From positions 273,876 through 337,875 of the forward strand of contig JBDWTN010000006.1 in the NCBI GenBank assembly GCA_039984955.1: a DNA stretch of 64,000 bases. The letters run 5' to 3'. Under the pieces are notes generated by a model. It did not search any database. It was not told the origin of the DNA and was given only the letters and a program-made list of their open reading frames with translations. Below are positions 23,650 to 32,451 of the stretch, in pieces; position 1 is the stretch's first letter, and each line of letters opens with the position of its first letter. Source of the stretch: Marinobacter alexandrii. Lineage in GTDB: Bacteria; Bacteroidota; Bacteroidia; Cytophagales; Cyclobacteriaceae. The position numbers and the translations under genes are program-made.

Positions 23650-26014
23650 TTCTACGCCCTACCCATGCCACCATCAAGGTAACGAAACCAACGACGGTCA
23701 CAGAGCTGATTGGCATCAGTATAGCCGAAATAAGTGGAGTAAGATGCCCGCTCATCGCAAAGGATAAACCCACAATGTTGTACAGAAACGAGATACCGAA
23801 TGCGATGAAAACTATATTTATTACCCGCTTGGAAAACGAAAGGACCTTTGGAAGGTCCGTTACTTTATCCGAAGTAAGAATAGCATCACAAGCAGGAGAA
23901 AATTGATGTATATCCTCAGACACTGCAATACCTACAGATGCCTCTTTTAAAGCGCCTGCATCATTTAATCCATCTCCCACCATCAACTGATTCCAATCAC
24001 TATTTTTGAGATAATCTAGTTTATCCATTGGTTTTTGCGCAAAGTGAACTTCATCAAAATGAGGCTCAAGCTTAGTTTTTTCAGCCGCGTTATCTCCCGA
24101 CAATAGCGTCAATAGATAATTTACTTTCAAGCTTTTAAGCATTTCAAAAATGCCTTTTCTATAAGAAGACTTGATTGTAAATCGTCCAAGCTTACTACCT
24201 ACTTTCACATAAACGTTAGATTCATTGATGGCTGAATTATTGTCAGTGATTTGAAGAAATTCAGCTGAACCTATTTTGAGCAAAATACTATTTATCTCTG
24301 CAGTAAATCCTCTTCCTGTCTCTTCTTGAAAATTGACAATCGGAAATTTTTCACACGCTGGAAGTTCATGGTGAATCATTCTACTTAAAGGGTGAGCCGA
24401 ATTGCCAATAGCCGATTTAAGATATGATAGATCTATTTCACTTAAGACATCACCTTCATATCTAAGTCCAGCTTCAGTAGATGTAAGCGTTCCGGTTTTA
24501 TCAAAAACGATGGAATCAACATGAGCCAATGATTCAATTACTTCAGCATTTTTTAGATATAGTCCCTCTTTGCCTAGCTTTCTCATTGCATGACCGTAGG
24601 TAAATGGAAGGACAAGTGCTAGTGCACATGGGCATGCAACGATTAAAACAGCGGTGACCGAATTCCATACGAGTGTTGGGTCATTGATCCACCAATAAAG
24701 TGCAGTATATCCTGCTAGTAGGATAATTGTCAGCGTAAAGTATTTGCTTATTTTATCAACCCAGGTGTGTAAGTCCGCATTTGTCTTTTTCTTGAATGAA
24801 TCAGTATTCCAAAGTCTCGTAAGTTCACTATTATCAACAGTTTGTATAAGTTCAATTTCTAACTCCCCTCCTTTCTGTCTCCCTCCTGCATATACCTGCT
24901 GTCCTATCTCTCTATACTCTGGCTTAGATTCTCCGGTAACAAAACTGTAGTCAATGTTTCCTTTTCCTCCTCTAATGACGCCATCAGCAGGGATTAATTC
25001 ATCATTATGAGTAAGCACTAAATCTCCTTTTTTCAATTCTTTTAGAGGTCTTTGGATTTCTTCACGCTCTACTTTACATGTCACAGAGACCGGAAAATAC
25101 GAGGAGAAATCACGATCAAAAGAAAGCGCCTGATAAGTCTTGCTTTGATACCATTTTCCTATTAGAAGGAAGAAAACCAAACCAGCGAGTGAATCCACAT
25201 ATCCCATTCCCAATCCTGAAATAATCTCATAAACACTTCTCCCAAACAACGTAAGAATTCCTAAAGCAATGGGTACATCAATATTTAGATTTCCATACCT
25301 GATGCCTTTGCAGGCTTTTGTGAAATAATCGTTAGCTGAATAAAAAACCACTGGAAAAGCCAGTATAAGGTTTATCCAGTTAAATACTGTTTTGAAATCT
25401 TTGGTAAGCAGAAAATTCTGATCCAGATACTCAGGCATGCTCATCAGCATGGCATTACCAAAACAAAAACCAGCCACCGCTATTTTTGTCCCAATATTAG
25501 ATTTAGAAATCTGTTTTTTGGTTTTATCTAAACTATCAAGCGAAATTCCAGGTGGGTAACCCAACTGAGACAGTAGGATTACAAGCTCTTTAAGTGACTT
25601 TTGCTTGTGATCAAATGTGATCACTACTTCTCTTTTCACAAAGTTTACTTCTGAACGAAGCGCTGCTTTCTCCAGTTTTGGTAGATGCTCAAGTAAATAA
25701 ATACATGAACTACAGTGAATTCCTGGTAAAAACAATTTCACCACGGATACTTCTTCACTTTTGAATCTCAATAGCTGCTTTTGAATATCCTCATTATCCA
25801 GGAAAGCATATTTTCGCTCCGCCTTTATTTCAGATAATGATCTATTCTCTTGGGAAGTTTCAGAGTAGTATTGATTCAAATTGCTTTGATCCAAAAGCTC
25901 GTAAACAGCTCTGCAGCCATAGCAACAAAAAAGATGATCCTCGATAGCTATAGAGTCATCACATACATCACCACAATGATGGCATTTCAGTTCTTCAGCT
26001 TGCAATAGCTCCAT
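23642..26014 (-). CDS. ccoI: CcoI/FixI copper-exporting P1B-type ATPase for cbb3 oxidase
   Basis: 790 residues from the ATG at 26014 (an in-frame ATG at 26035 adds seven). Order of domains: a Cys-rich N-terminal metal-binding region (CHHCGDVC; FCCYGC), an HMA domain with HCSSC, six to eight membrane helices, the transport motif ACPCALAL, phosphorylation site DKTGTLT (the Asp is residue 505), and GDGLNDAGAL. The Cys-rich N-terminus plus CPC is the CcoI/FixI form, which delivers copper to the cbb3 active site rather than detoxifying copper. It overlaps the uspA gene upstream by 20 bp and so belongs to that FNR-box promoter. Confidence 0.92.
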   Translation of the reverse strand: MELLQAEELKCHHCGDVCDDSIAIEDHLFCCYGCRAVYELLDQSNLNQYYSETSQENRSLSEIKAERKYAFLDNEDIQKQLLRFKSEEVSVVKLFLPGIHCSSCIYLLEHLPKLEKAALRSEVNFVKREVVITFDHKQKSLKELVILLSQLGYPPGISLDSLDKTKKQISKSNIGTKIAVAGFCFGNAMLMSMPEYLDQNFLLTKDFKTVFNWINLILAFPVVFYSANDYFTKACKGIRYGNLNIDVPIALGILTLFGRSVYEIISGLGMGYVDSLAGLVFFLLIGKWYQSKTYQALSFDRDFSSYFPVSVTCKVEREEIQRPLKELKKGDLVLTHNDELIPADGVIRGGKGNIDYSFVTGESKPEYREIGQQVYAGGRQKGGELEIELIQTVDNSELTRLWNTDSFKKKTNADLHTWVDKISKYFTLTIILLAGYTALYWWINDPTLVWNSVTAVLIVACPCALALVLPFTYGHAMRKLGKEGLYLKNAEVIESLAHVDSIVFDKTGTLTSTEAGLRYEGDVLSEIDLSYLKSAIGNSAHPLSRMIHHELPACEKFPIVNFQEETGRGFTAEINSILLKIGSAEFLQITDNNSAINESNVYVKVGSKLGRFTIKSSYRKGIFEMLKSLKVNYLLTLLSGDNAAEKTKLEPHFDEVHFAQKPMDKLDYLKNSDWNQLMVGDGLNDAGALKEASVGIAVSEDIHQFSPACDAILTSDKVTDLPKVLSFSKRVINIVFIAFGISFLYNIVGLSFAMSGHLTPLISAILMPISSVTVVGFVTLMVAWVGRRIN

Positions 26015-26441
26015 TCTCAGAACGATTTGGGACAATCATGACTGGAACTCCGCTTTCTTTAATCACACTGACAGTATGACTTCCAAGCTCATTATTTCTT
26101 CCATTACTATTGATTCCTACAATGACTAAATCAAATTGATGTTCCTTGATAAACCGAAGTGTTGTATTTTCCACATTCCCTGATAAAACCACATTCCGGA
26201 TTTTTTCTTCCGCACGATCCAATAAGTTCTGTGCCAATTGGTTCATACGATCTTCTACTTCCTTAATTTTTGAATCATGAGATATGAGTTCGTTTGTATA
26301 TGCATATTTTGCTGATACGGGGAATACATGAAGAAATGATATGATAGCCTCATCATTTAATCTTGATATCTCCAACCCAAATTGGGCGGCACTCCAAGAG
26401 GCTGGGGAAAAATCTGTAGGGATAAGTATACTCGAGATCAC
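25995..26441 (-). CDS. Single-domain universal stress protein
   Basis: 148 residues, one UspA domain starting at a GTG codon: MISSILIPTDFSPASWSAAQ is the usual Usp beginning, and no ATG fits. The nucleotide loop is degenerate: VGINSNGRNNELGSHTVSVI lacks the first canonical glycine spacing. It is the first gene of a unit with ccoI and has a promoter with the best FNR-like box of the window (26491-26506). A stress or low-oxygen role is inferred from that promoter. Confidence 0.86.
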   Translation of the reverse strand: MISSILIPTDFSPASWSAAQFGLEISRLNDEAIISFLHVFPVSAKYAYTNELISHDSKIKEVEDRMNQLAQNLLDRAEEKIRNVVLSGNVENTTLRFIKEHQFDLVIVGINSNGRNNELGSHTVSVIKESGVPVMIVPNRSENGAIAS

Positions 26442-26461
26442 AGGTATTCTAGTTTAAACAT

Positions 26462-26506
26462 CAAAAGTAGATATGACCTACATGCTGTAAATTGACATTT
26501 GTCAAT
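26462..26506. promoter_or_regulatory. uspA-ccoI promoter: perfect TTGAC-N4-GTCAA box, 23 bp from the -7 element
   Basis: ATTGACATTTGTCAAT (26491-26506) has perfect 6-bp arms around four bases, the form closest to the classical FNR site. On the minus strand a consensus -7 element TACTTTTG (complement of 26462-26469) lies exactly 23 bp beyond the 12-bp core, which would put the box centre near -41.5, a class II activator position. The box also lies 58 nt upstream of the divergent sensor kinase at 26564, which it may co-regulate. Confidence 0.65.
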
Positions 26507-26563
26507 TGCGCTATTGAATTTTGTCACTATAGCTATGCTTGGCTTACTTTGAGCGATAATACT

Positions 26564-27844
26564 ATGAACAAATCAGATTCAGTGGAAGGATTAGAGGTCC
26601 TTGAAAAACTATTCCAAAGCTCAGGTGAAGGAATCATGCTTTTTAACGGGCAGGGAGAAGTTGTAATGGTGAATCCTCGAGCACGAGAGATGTTTGGCTA
26701 CTCAGATGGTGAGCTTTTGGGCCAAAAAGTAGAAAAATTTGTCCCTAAAGAGGTACAGCCTAATCATGAAAACTATCGAAACGAATACCTAAAAAAACCT
26801 GAACCGAGGCGTATGGGTATAGGACGAGATCTATCTGGTCTGAAGAAGGATGGAAGCACTTTTCCATTAGAGATTAGCTTAAGCTACATGCAGCATAACG
26901 ATAAGAAACTCGTAGTTGCCTTTATCACAGATATCTCCGTAAGAAAGGAGAATGAGAAGAAACTTGAGGAGCAACGAAAAAAACTCGAAGAATACACATC
27001 TAAGCTTGAGAAGAATGTGAAAGCCAGAACGAGTGAGCTTGAACATATGAATCTTGGTCTTCAAAGTCAAATCCAAGAAAGAAAACTAGCAGAGGAAGCT
27101 CTCAAAAAAAGCTTGGAGGATCTAAAAAAAGCGGAACAAGAAATACTTAAGTCATTGGAGAAAGAAAAAGAACTTGGAGAACTGAAATCCAGATTTGTTT
27201 CTATGGCCAGCCATGAGTTCAGAACACCTCTAACAACTGTACTCTCCTCAGCAAACCTCATTGCGAAATATACAGAGTCTGAACAGCAAGGGGCGAGAGA
27301 CAAACATATAGAGCGCATAAAAAATAGTGTTCAAAATCTAACCAACATTTTGAATGATTTCCTTTCTTTGGAGAAGCTGGAAAGCGGCGCAGAAAGGGTT
27401 AACTTGACCCAAGTCGACATTCAATCGCTTTTAGAGGAAGTCATTGAAGAAATGAGTCAGAGCCTAAAGAATGGTCAGAAAATCATGTTTGAAGGACAAG
27501 CACCTTCAGTTCGCACAGATGCTCATATCCTGAAGAATATTCTAATCAATTTGATTTCAAATGCAAGTAAATATTCCAATGAAAATGATCGAATAGAGAT
27601 ACTTGTAGACAGTCAAGATGCGCTAAACATTCATATTGTAGATCATGGAATAGGCATTCCAAAAGATGAGCAACAAAATCTATTTGAACGTTTCTTCAGG
27701 GCAGGTAACGCCATCAATATTCAAGGGACAGGTTTAGGGCTCAATATTGTAAGGAAGTATACTCAACTGCTTGAAGGGCAAATTCAATTTAAGAGTGAAG
27801 AAGGAATAGGAAGTACGTTTAGTCTTTCGCTTCCTTTGAATTAG
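26564..27844 (+). CDS. FixL-like PAS sensor histidine kinase
   Basis: 426 residues from the ATG at 26564; the longer frame begins with a TTG inside the regulatory box. No membrane segment. Residues 12-125 form a PAS domain with VQPNHENYRNEYL, GIGRDLSG and KKDGSTFPLEI; these align with the FixL heme-PAS, where the His of H-x-x-Y binds heme and the Arg of GxGR contacts the ligand (here H68 and R88). A coiled coil (about 127-205) leads to HisKA with SHEFRTPL (H217) and an HATPase domain with the N box and GTGLGLNIV. Heme binding is inferred; many non-heme PAS domains look similar. The receiver-CRP gene 300 bp downstream is the obvious partner. Confidence 0.85.
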   Translation: MNKSDSVEGLEVLEKLFQSSGEGIMLFNGQGEVVMVNPRAREMFGYSDGELLGQKVEKFVPKEVQPNHENYRNEYLKKPEPRRMGIGRDLSGLKKDGSTFPLEISLSYMQHNDKKLVVAFITDISVRKENEKKLEEQRKKLEEYTSKLEKNVKARTSELEHMNLGLQSQIQERKLAEEALKKSLEDLKKAEQEILKSLEKEKELGELKSRFVSMASHEFRTPLTTVLSSANLIAKYTESEQQGARDKHIERIKNSVQNLTNILNDFLSLEKLESGAERVNLTQVDIQSLLEEVIEEMSQSLKNGQKIMFEGQAPSVRTDAHILKNILINLISNASKYSNENDRIEILVDSQDALNIHIVDHGIGIPKDEQQNLFERFFRAGNAINIQGTGLGLNIVRKYTQLLEGQIQFKSEEGIGSTFSLSLPLN

Positions 27845-28022
27845 CTTCGATAGCAGTCTTACTGAAAAGATATACCAAAGGTCCCAGAATAGGAATCAGG
27901 GCAACAATGGCAAACCATACCATCTTTTTATTAATAGAAAAACTTGCCATAAGAATGTTTATCATCGAATAAACAGCAATTGCAGCGGCAAAAACAGCCA
28001 AATATGTCCAGTTACTCATCAT
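27819..28022 (-). CDS. Small two-helix membrane protein, PLDc_N type
   Basis: 67 residues from the ATG at 28022. Two membrane helices (about 6-26 and 33-53) are joined by INKKMVWFAIVALIPILGPLVY, the PLDc_N (phospholipase D nuclease N-terminal) motif with the conserved W-x5-hydrophobic-P-x-G-P. The C-terminus is charged. Such small proteins occur alone in Bacteroidota with unknown function. Its 3' end overlaps the end of the convergent kinase by 26 bp, so it sits antisense between kinase and regulator. Confidence 0.72.
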   Translation of the reverse strand: MMSNWTYLAVFAAAIAVYSMINILMASFSINKKMVWFAIVALIPILGPLVYLFSKTAIEANSKEAKD

Positions 28023-28087
28023 TGATATTTTTATCAAATTGACTCAGATTGACATTCATATCCGATGATATTCATTAGACTTAACAG

Positions 28088-28099
28088 TGATTATCATCA
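28088..28099 (+). promoter_or_regulatory. Candidate auto-regulatory box upstream of the receiver-CRP gene
   Basis: TGATTATCATCA fits TGAY-N4-RTCA and lies 43 nt upstream of the ATG at 28143. No clean -7 element stands at 23 or 45 bp, so this site is weaker than the others and could be chance. Confidence 0.3.
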
Positions 28100-28142
28100 T
28101 ACATTTTTACTAATTTGGCCAAAACGAAGAACACCCATCAAA

Positions 28143-29189
28143 ATGAATAAATATCAGATCTTAGTCATCGAGGATCAGGAAGATGTAAGAGAAAACATCG
28201 TCGAATTGCTGGAACTCTCCAACTATCAGGTAACATCAGCACCTAATGGGAAAGAAGGTGTGAAAAGTGCCTTAGCGTCTCCTCCACATCTTATTCTGTG
28301 TGACATCATGATGCCGGAGATGGATGGCTATGAAGTGCTCTATTTGATCTCAAAGAATCCAATGACAGCCTCACTTCCTTTTATATTTCTAACAGCAAAA
28401 GCTGAAAAAAGCGATTTCAGAAAGGGTATGAATATGGGAGCAGATGATTATATAACCAAGCCTTTTGAAGAAATGGAACTTTTAGGGGCCATAGAAAGAA
28501 GGTTGAAAAAGTACGACGAACTGTCAAAAGTATCTGAGGTAGATGAATTGATTCAACAAGCGGCTAAGTATCAAAACATTGAAGAACTTGAGGAAAAACG
28601 CAAGTCGCAGGTTTTTAAAAAGAAAGAGACTATTTACAGAGAAGGAGATCTGGGATCATTCGTCTATAAAATCAAAAAGGGCAAAGTAAAGACCTATCGA
28701 ATCAATGAAGACGGAAAAGAATTTATACATGATGTGAAAAAACAAGGTGATTTTCTAGGAGAGCGAGCAATGATCCAAGATACCGCAAGAACAGAGTTTG
28801 CTGAAGCTATGGAAGATGCTGAGCTCATTCTAATTCCAAAAAGTGATTTTCAAGAGCTTATTTTCAAGAACAGAGAAGTATCAGGTCAGTTTATAAAGAT
28901 GCTTTCAAATGATCTTTCTCAACGTGAGCATGAGTTAATGGAAATGGCTTACAATACCGTGAGAAAGCGAACCGCAGATTCACTAATCAAGCTTTATGAA
29001 ACCTATCCAGAATCAGATCAAAAAGTTACCATTGATATTTCAAGAGCTGATTTGGCAGGGATGGTAGGAACCGCTACTGAATCTGTAATCAGAATTCTAT
29101 CTGAGTTCAAGAAAGATCATTGGATTGAGATCAACGGCAGTGCTATCTCTATCCTCGAACCTGAAAAAATTAAGAAAGTAAGATTCTGA
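28143..29189 (+). CDS. Response regulator fused to a CRP/FNR-type DNA-binding domain
   Basis: 348 residues from the ATG at 28143; the longer frame from 28065 lacks family resemblance. Residues 1-122 are a receiver with phospho-acceptor D54 (ILCDIMMPEMDG) and K106 (YITKPFE). Residues 155-265 form a cyclic-nucleotide-binding-like jelly roll, and 270-340 a CRP winged helix with the recognition helix TESVIRILSEFKK. E313 and R317 match the Glu and Arg of CRP/FNR that read the TGA core. There are no FNR-type Fe-S cysteines, so the signal must come by phosphorylation. It combines the parts of FixJ and FixK in one chain. Its likely targets are the TGAY-N4-RTCA boxes of this window. Confidence 0.9.
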   Translation: MNKYQILVIEDQEDVRENIVELLELSNYQVTSAPNGKEGVKSALASPPHLILCDIMMPEMDGYEVLYLISKNPMTASLPFIFLTAKAEKSDFRKGMNMGADDYITKPFEEMELLGAIERRLKKYDELSKVSEVDELIQQAAKYQNIEELEEKRKSQVFKKKETIYREGDLGSFVYKIKKGKVKTYRINEDGKEFIHDVKKQGDFLGERAMIQDTARTEFAEAMEDAELILIPKSDFQELIFKNREVSGQFIKMLSNDLSQREHELMEMAYNTVRKRTADSLIKLYETYPESDQKVTIDISRADLAGMVGTATESVIRILSEFKKDHWIEINGSAISILEPEKIKKVRF

Positions 29190-29210
29190 TTTTAACTCAT
29201 ATAGTTAAAA
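29190..29210. terminator. Bidirectional AT-rich terminator hairpin
   Basis: TTTTAACT-CATAT-AGTTAAAA, a perfect 8-bp stem directly after the stop codon of the receiver-CRP gene, followed by further A residues, so that the minus strand has a U-tract. It would serve both this gene and the convergent SnoaL-like gene. The stem is AT-rich and thus weak. Confidence 0.45.
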
Positions 29211-29253
29211 AAACCTTCCGTCGGTATGTACGAACTGAAGGCTAATCAGCTTA

Positions 29254-29622
29254 TCAAAACATACTGTTATTATGAGCAGAAGTGCCAGGCACTTGCTGAA
29301 TGGAATCCCAATGCTCAACTATTCTTCCATTATCATCGAAACGGAAAAAGTCCATCGTCACATATTGGTCGTTTCCAGGCCAGGTTTGATGTGTGTGCAA
29401 GGCAACAAGGTCTTCCTCTTCAACTGATCTTAGAAATTCAATTTCCTTATTAGGATATTCTTTTTTCATTCTTTCAAAATATTCGATAAAGCCCTCCGGA
29501 CCATCCTCTACATCAGGATTATGTTGAATGTATTGATCTCCCACGTAAAGCTCAACTGCTTTCCTGGGCTCACCCATGTACGCCATGCGATAAAATTCGA
29601 TTGCAGATTTAGTTTTATTCAT
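29254..29622 (-). CDS. SnoaL-like/NTF2-fold protein
   Basis: 122 residues, one NTF2-like cone. Visible family features are IEFYRMAYMGEPRKAVELYV at the N-terminus, QYIQHNPDVEDGPEGF, and the C-terminal strand FFRFDDNGRIVEHWDSIQQVP, typical of predicted ester cyclases (SnoaL-like). There is no signal peptide. Some relatives act on polyketides, but most have unknown substrates. It stands alone, convergent with the receiver-CRP gene. Confidence 0.85.
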   Translation of the reverse strand: MNKTKSAIEFYRMAYMGEPRKAVELYVGDQYIQHNPDVEDGPEGFIEYFERMKKEYPNKEIEFLRSVEEEDLVALHTHQTWPGNDQYVTMDFFRFDDNGRIVEHWDSIQQVPGTSAHNNSMF

Positions 29623-29802
29623 AACTACTGTCTATTTCATTTACTTTCGATTTCAAGCAGAAAAATATCAGTATTGAAGATGACATCAACTACCATATCT
29701 TCTTTGCTAAGATCGTCATTTCCAGACTCAGTAGCACAGTTGTCAGAGTACTTATTTAAAGTAATTGGTTTTAAATTACGATGATAAGAATCCTGACTAC
29801 AA

Positions 29803-32415
29803 ATGAAGTATCTGAAAAAAATATACGCCGTTATTTTTGTTGTTCTTTTATTTTCTTGTGACAAACAGACTCAAGTAGAGGTCACCGACTTAAATGATGG
29901 TTGGGAATATAGAAGTGTCAATGATTCAAGCTGGCGCTCAGCCTCAGTGCCCGGAACAGTCCACACAGATTTACTTCAGAATGGTGAAATTGAAGATCCA
30001 TTTTACCGATTAAATGAGCATGACCTACAGTGGATAGACAAGCGTGATTGGGAGTATCGAACGGTGTTTGATGTGAAAAAAACCGACATGAATGCAGATC
30101 GTGTCGAACTGGAATTTTTAGGGTTGGACACCTACAGTAAGATATACTTGAATGATAGCCTGATCCTCGAAACCGACAACATGTTTCGAACCTACAAAAT
30201 TGATGTAAAGTCTCTCCTGAAGAGCCGTGACAACTTGCTTGTAGTCACCTTGGAATCCCCAATCAAAAAAGGGATAGAAAAGTATGATGCGTTGGGTTTT
30301 ACCATCCCAGTATCTAATAACGACCTGGCTGAGATTGGTCAAGTAGAAGAAAATAAGCAAGTCAGTATTTTCACCAGAAAAGCAGGGTACCACTTTGGTT
30401 GGGACTGGGGTCCTCGGCTGGTTTCCTCTGGAATTTGGAGACCTGTTCGTCTTAGAACATGGAATAATCATAAAATCAAGGATCTTTTTATTCAGCAGAA
30501 ATCTCTTAATGAACAGTCTGCCAGTATGATGGCACAAATTGACCTAGAGGTGGAAGAATCTGATTCCGAGGTAGTTATCGATCTTTTGCTGGAAGATGAA
30601 ATAATTCAATCAAAAACCTTAGAAGTAACACAAGCATCCAGCCTTATAACCATTCCTTTTACCATCGATAATCCCAAACGATGGTGGCCTAATGGCATGG
30701 GTGATCAGCACCTGTATGAGATTACAGCGAGAGTTTCGACGGAAAGCAGCAGTGATACAAAAACCCGCCGGGTAGGTTTACGGACCATTGAGGTAGTTCA
30801 GGAGAAAGACAGCATTGGAGCTTCTTTTTATTTCAAAGTGAATGGGATCCCCACTTTCATGAAAGGAGCGAATTACATTCCTCAAGATGTATTCCTTTCT
30901 CGAGTTGATGAGCAAGATTATGATCGTGTATTGAAAGCGGCGAAAGATGCGAATATGAATATGCTACGAGTATGGGGTGGTGGAATTTATGAAAATGATG
31001 AATTCTACGATAAATGCGATGAGCTTGGCCTTTTAGTTTGGCAGGATTTCATGTTTGCATGTGCGATGTTCCCAGGTGATCCTGCTTTTCTTGAAAATAT
31101 TCGCCAGGAAGCGATCGACAATGTCATTCGAATTCGAAACCATCCTTCTGTAGCATTGTGGTGTGGAAACAATGAAGTCCTTTCTGCTTGGGAAAACTGG
31201 GGTTGGAAGAATCAGGTAATTTCAGAGCAGTCTGAAGAGGTAGCCAACACCATTTGGAAAGCATATGACGATATTTTTCATCAGATACTTCCTGAGGTGG
31301 TAAGCGAATATGATGGAGAAAGATTTTACTGGCCATCATCTCCCGGAAGCGAGTTTGGAAAAAAGGAAAACCTTGTGGCAGGTGATGCGCATTACTGGAT
31401 GGTTTGGTGGGGGAAAGAGCCTTTTGACAATTACAATAAAGCTATCCCACGTTTCATGTCGGAGTTTGGGTTTCAATCCTTCCCAAATATGCCTACAATA
31501 AACAAGTACACCACATCCGAGGATCATGATATTTATTCAGAGGTAATGAAGTCACATCAGCGCTCAAGCATTGGTAATGTGACCATCGATGAATATATGA
31601 AGCGTCATTATCGTCAGCCCAAGAATTTTGAAAGTTTCATTTACGCCAGCCAGGTATTGCAAGCACACGGTATTCAAGTGGGCATTGAAGCTCATAGAAG
31701 AAATAGAGCAAGATGCATGGGAAGCTTATATTGGCAGATCAACGATTGCTGGCCGGTAGCTTCCTGGTCTAGCATTGATTACTTTGGTAATTGGAAAGCA
31801 CTACATTATCAGGTGAAAAGATCATTTCAGAACGTTATCATGAGCTTTGAGCAAACAGATCAGAAACTGAATATTCATATCGTTTCTGATTCCTTAAAAA
31901 ATCTGGATGCTGAATTGAAACTTGAATTGATTGATTTAAACGGAAATACACAAAAAACCTGGAATGAATCTCTAATTGTAAGAGCAAATACATCAGATGT
32001 TTATTATTCCATACCTGCCGATGAACTGGATATCAATACAAAAAATACCTTATTGACAGGTGAATTGAAAGTTGGGAATAAGATTTTGGCTTCTGGTAAC
32101 TTGAACTTCATTCCTTTTAAAGAAATGGAATTAATAGACCCTGAGCTTACCTATAAAACTACGGTTACCAAAGATGAAATCATTATCGAACTGAGTACCA
32201 AAAACTTTGCTAAGAGTATTTATATGACTGATGGGACCGTCAACAATTTCTCTGATAACTACTTCGATCTGCTTCCAAATACCAACAAACGGGTAAGCAT
32301 CCCAAATAATGAAAATTATGACCTTGCGAGCTTTGAGGAAAAATTCAAAGTAGTCACTCTTTTCGATTCCTATGAGACAGAGGTAGATTCATTGATTAAT
32401 GATGAAGTTCAATAA
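29803..32415 (+). CDS. Beta-mannosidase, GH2 family, lipoprotein
   Basis: 870 residues: lipoprotein signal with C19 (LLFSC), GH2 sugar-binding domain (WRSASVPGTVHTDLL; FLGLDTYSKIYLND), immunoglobulin-like domain, then a TIM barrel. The catalytic acid/base is in WCGNNEV (E458) and the nucleophile in FMSEFGFQSFP (E554). The motif set GAxxIPxD (GANYIPQDVF), RVWGGGIYE and WQDFMFACAMFP is that of GH2 beta-mannosidases rather than galactosidases. It removes terminal beta-mannose, for example from N-glycan cores or mannan oligosaccharides, probably in the periplasm. It converges on a GH20 hexosaminidase and cutC. Confidence 0.92.
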   Translation: MKYLKKIYAVIFVVLLFSCDKQTQVEVTDLNDGWEYRSVNDSSWRSASVPGTVHTDLLQNGEIEDPFYRLNEHDLQWIDKRDWEYRTVFDVKKTDMNADRVELEFLGLDTYSKIYLNDSLILETDNMFRTYKIDVKSLLKSRDNLLVVTLESPIKKGIEKYDALGFTIPVSNNDLAEIGQVEENKQVSIFTRKAGYHFGWDWGPRLVSSGIWRPVRLRTWNNHKIKDLFIQQKSLNEQSASMMAQIDLEVEESDSEVVIDLLLEDEIIQSKTLEVTQASSLITIPFTIDNPKRWWPNGMGDQHLYEITARVSTESSSDTKTRRVGLRTIEVVQEKDSIGASFYFKVNGIPTFMKGANYIPQDVFLSRVDEQDYDRVLKAAKDANMNMLRVWGGGIYENDEFYDKCDELGLLVWQDFMFACAMFPGDPAFLENIRQEAIDNVIRIRNHPSVALWCGNNEVLSAWENWGWKNQVISEQSEEVANTIWKAYDDIFHQILPEVVSEYDGERFYWPSSPGSEFGKKENLVAGDAHYWMVWWGKEPFDNYNKAIPRFMSEFGFQSFPNMPTINKYTTSEDHDIYSEVMKSHQRSSIGNVTIDEYMKRHYRQPKNFESFIYASQVLQAHGIQVGIEAHRRNRARCMGSLYWQINDCWPVASWSSIDYFGNWKALHYQVKRSFQNVIMSFEQTDQKLNIHIVSDSLKNLDAELKLELIDLNGNTQKTWNESLIVRANTSDVYYSIPADELDINTKNTLLTGELKVGNKILASGNLNFIPFKEMELIDPELTYKTTVTKDEIIIELSTKNFAKSIYMTDGTVNNFSDNYFDLLPNTNKRVSIPNNENYDLASFEEKFKVVTLFDSYETEVDSLINDEVQ

Positions 32416-32451
32416 CAAATTTATGGAGAACTTGTGATTTTAAGGGGTGTG

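Noticed and set aside
28022..28037. TTGATA-TTTT-TATCAA as another FNR-type box
   Set aside because: The half-sites are separated by TGA-N8-TCA rather than TGA-N6-TCA, and the sequence overlaps the start codon of the small membrane protein gene.
29212..29242. CCTTC...GAAGG pairing near the SnoaL-like gene end
   Set aside because: Only 5 bp with an 18-nt loop; the AT hairpin at 29190-29210 is the better terminator.
29637..29864. A 75-codon frame on the minus strand in the gap before the beta-mannosidase gene
   Set aside because: It overlaps the signal peptide region of the mannosidase, has no recognisable domain or signal, and its composition is unlike that of the neighbouring proteins.
30118..30537. 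A 139-codon frame antisense to the beta-mannosidase gene
   Set aside because: A shadow of a well-supported glycosidase coding region.
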